Assembly (NCBI GenBank): GCA_022448665.1
Contig: JAKUUO010000040.1
Location: 1-9,661 of the forward strand
Length of the DNA stretch: 9,661 bases
From: Candidatus Thalassarchaeum betae
GTDB taxonomy: Archaea; Thermoplasmatota; Poseidoniia; Poseidoniales; Thalassarchaeaceae
Reading direction: 5' to 3'
The number at the start of each line of letters is the position of its first letter. Position 1 is the stretch's first letter. Positions 6,719-9,661 of the stretch are shown one piece after another. Below the pieces are notes generated by a model. That model searched no databases. It saw nothing but the letters and a program-made list of their open reading frames with translations, and had not been told where the DNA came from. A program made the position numbers and the translations under genes.

Positions 6719-7439
6719 AATCCACGTAATGAGCGTACGTCTGGTCGCGCAGTTTCTGGTAAACCACCTCGAGCACCTCATCCGACGCATTGCGGAAGGT
6801 CGGGTGCTCGCTTTCACCTTGTGGTCGACGCATCTCGTCCCATCGGCCGTCCTCGTATGCCATCAATGCCTCCTTCATCAAGACCCCAGCCAATGCCAGT
6901 GTCTGGTAGCACAGATCCTCGTACGTCATGCCCCTCCTCACCGGTACTTCGCGCCTCAGCAGCATCTCACCGGTGTCTATGCCGTTGTCGCAGAAGTGGC
7001 ATGTCGAACCGATCTTGATGTCGTGGTAGACCGACCACGCGGGTGAGGCTGAGCCCCTGCAATCGGGAAGGAAGCCCGGATGCGCGTTGATGACCCCGTC
7101 CTTTGGGTAGTCGAGGATCTCCCCACGGATAATCCGGGTGCCGCCGAAGACGATGAGATCGAGCTCCATGCCTTCGAGGTGAGGCATCACCTCGGGTGAC
7201 CTGTGGATTGGGACGGTGACGAGCGGGATGCCGTTTTCGGCGGCTTGTTCAGCGATAGAGGGCGCTATCGGGTTGCCCTCGATGCGCTTGAGGAACTTCT
7301 CACGCTCCTCGTCGCCGACCGCCGAGTCCTCCTCGATTATGATCTCCGGGACATAGCCCCCTGAGAGAATCTGCCGCAACATCTCGCGGCCGTACGGATG
7401 CTCCTTCAGGAGCAAATAGGCGAATCTCGGCTTGGCCAT
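6717..7439 (-). CDS. Formyltransferase-fold protein, N-terminal catalytic domain only
   Basis: This 240-residue protein has the formyl_trans_N fold shared by methionyl-tRNA, glycinamide-ribonucleotide and amino-sugar formyltransferases, which take a formyl group from N10-formyl-tetrahydrofolate. The catalytic set is visible: Asn118 and His120 in INAHPGFLPDCRGS, and Asp155 in DNGIDTGEML. Spacing between His and Asp is 35 residues, close to PurN. There is no C-terminal OB-like domain as in methionyl-tRNA formyltransferase, and Archaea do not start proteins with formyl-methionine, so a small molecule (amino sugar, amine or nucleotide) is the likely acceptor. About 80 residues after the catalytic Asp form a helical tail (MTYEDLCYQTLALAGVLMKEAL). 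The ATG at 7439 is used; the frame stays open back to 7901, but that part lies inside aspS and has no family match. A GGGG lies close before the ATG, within a possible hairpin. Confidence 0.85.
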   Translation of the reverse strand: MAKPRFAYLLLKEHPYGREMLRQILSGGYVPEIIIEEDSAVGDEEREKFLKRIEGNPIAPSIAEQAAENGIPLVTVPIHRSPEVMPHLEGMELDLIVFGGTRIIRGEILDYPKDGVINAHPGFLPDCRGSASPAWSVYHDIKIGSTCHFCDNGIDTGEMLLRREVPVRRGMTYEDLCYQTLALAGVLMKEALMAYEDGRWDEMRRPQGESEHPTFRNASDEVLEVVYQKLRDQTYAHYVD

Positions 7440-7462
7440 GGTCCCCGTTTCGCGGAGGGGCC
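7440..7462 (-). other. Possible hairpin at the formyltransferase start
   Basis: In the 44-bp gap between aspS and the formyltransferase, the minus strand can fold with CCG/CGG around a CGAAA loop. The stem extends through CC/GG and GG/CC pairs with small bulges. It includes the G-rich stretch just before the ATG, so it could hide the ribosome-binding site. No U-run follows, so it is not a clear terminator, and no convincing archaeal TATA box was seen in the gap. Confidence 0.3.
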
Positions 7463-7483
7463 TTAGATACCCGTTATTTTCGG

Positions 7484-8893
7484 TCAGGGCGTAACCCTGC
7501 TTCTGTCGCGCGGGAACAGCACGACCTCGCGGACGTTGCCCGCCCCTGTCAGCACCATCAGCAGACGGGCGACTCCAAGCCCCCAGCCGGCGTGCGGGGG
7601 CGCGCCGTATCGAAAACCGTCTGTGTAGAAGGTGAAGTCGGCTGGCTCTAGGCCCATATTGCGCAGGTTCTCCTCGAGCACATCGACCCTGTGCTCGCGC
7701 TGGCCGCCGCTGGTCATCTCGTCTCGTCCGTAGTTGAGGTCGAAGCCGCGGCTGAGCTGGCCGCCCGAGGTGCCCTTTTCCTCCTCCTTGTGGTGGATGT
7801 AGAACGGCTTCATCGACATCGGCCAGCGTGGGATGAAGTGGAAGCCCGGGTACTGAGCTGCGATGATGTCGCAGTGATGGCTCTCGATGTCGTTTCCCCA
7901 CTCGATTTCACCACCGCCCGCTTTGACGATCTCGATGGCATCGCAGTAAGGGATGCGCGGGAACGGCACGTTTGGAATCTCCACGGTCACAGGGTCTTGG
8001 CCCTGGCTGACCCGGTACTCGTTGACCACGTCTATGAGGTTCTGGTCATTGGCCGCCACCTCGCTCCAGATGTGATGGAGCATCCTCTCTTGCACGCCCA
8101 TCACGTCCTCGTCGTCCATCCACGCGCCCTCGATGTCGAAGGAGATGAACTCATTCAAGTGGCGGTAGGTATCGTGCTTCTCGGCTCGGAATGCCGGGCC
8201 GATCTCGAAGACACGCTCGAGCCCACCGAGGACAGCCAGCTGCTTGTACAACTGAGGGCTCTGTGAGAGGTACGCGTCGGTCTCGAAGTACTTCATTGGG
8301 AACAGGTTGGTACCGCCTTCGGCGGCAGCGGCGATAATCTTCGGCGTGTTAATCTCCTGGAAACCCTCGGAGATGAGGTGGTCGCGGCCGTACTGCAGGA
8401 CATTCCCTCGTAGTTGGAACATCGCGTTCACGTGCGCCCTGCGAAGGTCGAGGTGACGGTTGTCCAGCCTGACATCGAGTCCGACGTGGACATCGTCAAT
8501 CACCCCTACCGGCAGGGGGGCTGCCGCATCGGCGAGTATGGCGCCTGTGGACACATTGACCTCGTATTCCGGGGAAGGGACAGGATCTCCTTCTGCGACC
8601 TTAGGGGGGCGCTTCTGGGCTACTGTGCCAGTGACTTGGATGGTCGACTCTCGGGTGGCCGACTGGATGGTGTTGAACAGCGTCTCGTCCATGTTGTCCC
8701 TCTTGAGGAAGGCCTGGATGTGGCCGGTGCCGTCACGCAGCATTAGGAAGCAAATCCCGCCTCGCCCGCGCACGGTCTCGGCGTAGCCGGCCACGGTGAC
8801 CTCGGAGCCGACCATGTCCGCGCCGTTGGCAACGACCTGCCCGATGGTGTGGGAGCGGTAGGCCGTAGGCCTCCATCCGCTGCTGTCCCTCAT
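7484..8893 (-). CDS. aspS: Aspartyl-tRNA synthetase (archaeal type)
   Basis: This is a class II aminoacyl-tRNA synthetase that charges tRNA with aspartate. From the ATG at 8893 it has 469 residues. The N-terminal OB-fold anticodon domain (about 1-125) contains VTVAGYAETVRGRGGICFLMLRD. It is followed by the RLDNRHLDLRR linker and the catalytic core, with motif 1 around GFQEINTPKI, motif 2 FRAEKHDTYRHLNEF (about 235-249), and motif 3 GWGLGVARLLM with its Arg at about 443. The short core without the large bacterial insertion and the TPKIIAAAAEGGTNLFP segment mark the archaeal/eukaryotic type. An in-frame ATG at 8950 would add 19 residues and overlap the gtrA-like gene by 8 bp. The ATG at 8893 is preferred because homologues begin near the OB fold and a GAGAGG lies just upstream, though its spacing is short. 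The residue that helps discriminate tRNA-Asp from tRNA-Asn in archaeal enzymes (Trp or His/Gln) appears to be Glu39 here. Confidence 0.95.
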   Translation of the reverse strand: MRDSSGWRPTAYRSHTIGQVVANGADMVGSEVTVAGYAETVRGRGGICFLMLRDGTGHIQAFLKRDNMDETLFNTIQSATRESTIQVTGTVAQKRPPKVAEGDPVPSPEYEVNVSTGAILADAAAPLPVGVIDDVHVGLDVRLDNRHLDLRRAHVNAMFQLRGNVLQYGRDHLISEGFQEINTPKIIAAAAEGGTNLFPMKYFETDAYLSQSPQLYKQLAVLGGLERVFEIGPAFRAEKHDTYRHLNEFISFDIEGAWMDDEDVMGVQERMLHHIWSEVAANDQNLIDVVNEYRVSQGQDPVTVEIPNVPFPRIPYCDAIEIVKAGGGEIEWGNDIESHHCDIIAAQYPGFHFIPRWPMSMKPFYIHHKEEEKGTSGGQLSRGFDLNYGRDEMTSGGQREHRVDVLEENLRNMGLEPADFTFYTDGFRYGAPPHAGWGLGVARLLMVLTGAGNVREVVLFPRDRSRVTP

Positions 8894-8942
8894 GCCCCTC
8901 TCGTGTCGGGGCGGGGTTTTGAATGGTATCGGGCTCAGAGGC

Positions 8943-9422
8943 TCAATCATCCGACAATCGCTCGAGATAGGCCTCGTCGAGTTCGGGAGGGAAGGCCAGC
9001 CAGCGGATGAGCACGAAGTTCAGGAAGCCGAACACGCAGGTGTTGATCAGCCAAGCAATGTGGTGGTTGATGAGCCATCTCTCGATCATGAAGTACTCCG
9101 AGGTCGTGGTCACTGCGAGCAGAGCAGTGTAGCACCAGAATGCCCTATTCAGGCTGGTGGAGTAATTGAAGACCGACTTGAATGTGAATCTGTAGTGCAT
9201 GTAGTGGGCTTCGACGTTCCCTATGATGCTGGATACCACCCAAGCCGCCACAGCCGTGTGAGCATCCCAGATGTTGACCCGGTAGAGCAACTCGTACAGG
9301 ATGAATGCGAATGCCGAGTTGAAGCAACCCGTGACGTTGAATCTCATGAACTCGCGCAGCATCTTCCCCGAGGTCCAGCCGACATCGGCGACCCTGCCCT
9401 TGAATTCGCCTATCCAGCCCAT
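8943..9422 (-). CDS. GtrA-family four-helix membrane protein
   Basis: From the ATG at 9422 this is a 159-residue integral membrane protein with four predicted helices at about 28-48, 55-73, 93-113 and 121-141. The first begins with the family-typical EFMRFNVTGCFN. The loop after helix 2, SSIIGNVEAHYMHYRFTF, matches the GtrA pattern of a polar and aromatic stretch ending in an Arg-x-x-F element. GtrA proteins are thought to help move lipid-linked sugars across the membrane or otherwise serve cell-surface polysaccharide synthesis. The frame stays open to 9578, but the upstream part overlaps the ABM-like gene and is not membrane-like. A GTG at 9437 with a GAGGA just before it would add five residues and is a fair alternative start. 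It lies 35 bp after the ABM-like gene and ends about 50 bp before aspS. Confidence 0.78.
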   Translation of the reverse strand: MGWIGEFKGRVADVGWTSGKMLREFMRFNVTGCFNSAFAFILYELLYRVNIWDAHTAVAAWVVSSIIGNVEAHYMHYRFTFKSVFNYSTSLNRAFWCYTALLAVTTTSEYFMIERWLINHHIAWLINTCVFGFLNFVLIRWLAFPPELDEAYLERLSDD

Positions 9423-9457
9423 GAGGAAACCACTCACTCTTCCTCGAGCCGCGCTGA

Positions 9458-9661
9458 TCAGTCCGATTTCTGGTATTCGCTCAGGCGTATTGTCTCGCAG
9501 ACCTGAATCTTGAATTCCTCGTAGAATGTGGACCGCCCGAGCCGCATCGCCTCGCCATGCTCGGCATTCCTGCGCCACTCGAGTTGTCCCTCCATCGTCT
9601 CGAACTCGACGATGGTGACCCTCTCGCCCTCCTCTGCGGTGAAGGTCTTGTGCGAGATGTA
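9458..9661 (-). CDS. Antibiotic-biosynthesis-monooxygenase (ABM)-domain protein, C-terminal part
   Basis: A frame open to the right edge encodes the last 67 residues of a protein and ends at TGA 9460-9458; its start lies outside the window. The sequence has the C-terminal half of the ABM/dimeric αβ-barrel fold. It begins ISHKTFTAEEGERVTIVEFE (strands with a hairpin), then has a helix LEWRRNAEHGEAMRLGRSTFYEEF, and closes with the final strand KIQVCETIRL. The EWR-x5-H-x-x-A-x-x-x-GR pattern is common in small cofactor-independent monooxygenases and stress-related relatives of about 100 residues. A small oxidoreductase or a ligand-binding role is possible. Only the family can be stated. It appears to be the first visible gene of the minus-strand directon. 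Confidence 0.72.
   Translation of the reverse strand, partial: YISHKTFTAEEGERVTIVEFETMEGQLEWRRNAEHGEAMRLGRSTFYEEFKIQVCETIRLSEYQKSD

Noticed and set aside
7440..7901. N-terminal extension of the formyltransferase frame to 7901
   Set aside because: The extension is Arg-rich, overlaps aspS out of frame and has no match to the formyltransferase fold, which begins at the ATG at 7439.
7691..8266. Plus-strand open frame of 191 codons opposite aspS
   Set aside because: It is antisense to the conserved AspRS core, with Leu/Val/Ala-rich shadow composition and no recognisable domain.
9423..9578. N-terminal extension of the GtrA-like frame to 9578
   Set aside because: It overlaps the ABM-like coding sequence, is not hydrophobic, and would put about 50 unneeded residues before helix 1.

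Overview
The window most likely comes from a marine euryarchaeon, probably of the Poseidoniia (Marine Group II) type. Three things point that way. The left end encodes an Asp-rich, calcium-binding-repeat surface protein that ends in a PGF-CTERM-like sorting tail. The aspartyl-tRNA synthetase is of the short archaeal type, without the bacterial insertion domain. Genes are packed tightly, with several GGAGG ribosome-binding sites. The placement is inference; no 16S or ribosomal protein gene is present to confirm it.

Layout. Bases 1-978 (+ strand) hold the C-terminal part of the thrombospondin type 3 (TSP3)-repeat surface protein, which enters from the left edge. Its frame is broken by a TGA at 142-144, and it contains a perfect 77-bp direct repeat (1-77 and 469-545). 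A 25-bp gap then separates it from a convergent directon that fills the rest of the window. Read 5' to 3' on the minus strand, the directon encodes: the C-terminal end of an antibiotic-biosynthesis-monooxygenase (ABM)-like protein (9661-9458); a GtrA-family membrane protein; aspartyl-tRNA synthetase (aspS); a short formyltransferase-fold enzyme; a short-chain dehydrogenase/reductase (SDR)-like protein lacking the Tyr/Lys pair; a luciferase-like (LLM) flavin oxidoreductase; an L-asparaginase II-family protein; an aldehyde dehydrogenase of the 2-aminomuconate/2-hydroxymuconate semialdehyde type; and a 3-oxoacyl-ACP synthase III (FabH) homologue. Gaps between genes run from 0 to about 50 bp, and several stop and start codons abut, so one or a few transcripts are likely.

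How the genes may work together. The six genes downstream of aspS (formyltransferase, SDR, LLM, asparaginase-like, ALDH, KAS III) look like a small-molecule pathway. A plausible reading is oxidation or ring opening by the flavin enzyme, amide or amine hydrolysis by the asparaginase-fold protein, oxidation of a carboxylated semialdehyde by the ALDH, and acyl transfer or condensation by the KAS III enzyme. The substrate cannot be read from the sequence. Two members carry unusual active-site changes: Lys to Glu in the metal motif of the asparaginase-like protein, and Ser/Arg in place of Tyr/Lys in the SDR. This suggests the set does something other than the textbook reactions, and it is the best candidate here for an undescribed system. 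No RNA genes, CRISPR arrays, insertion sequences or attachment sites were seen.
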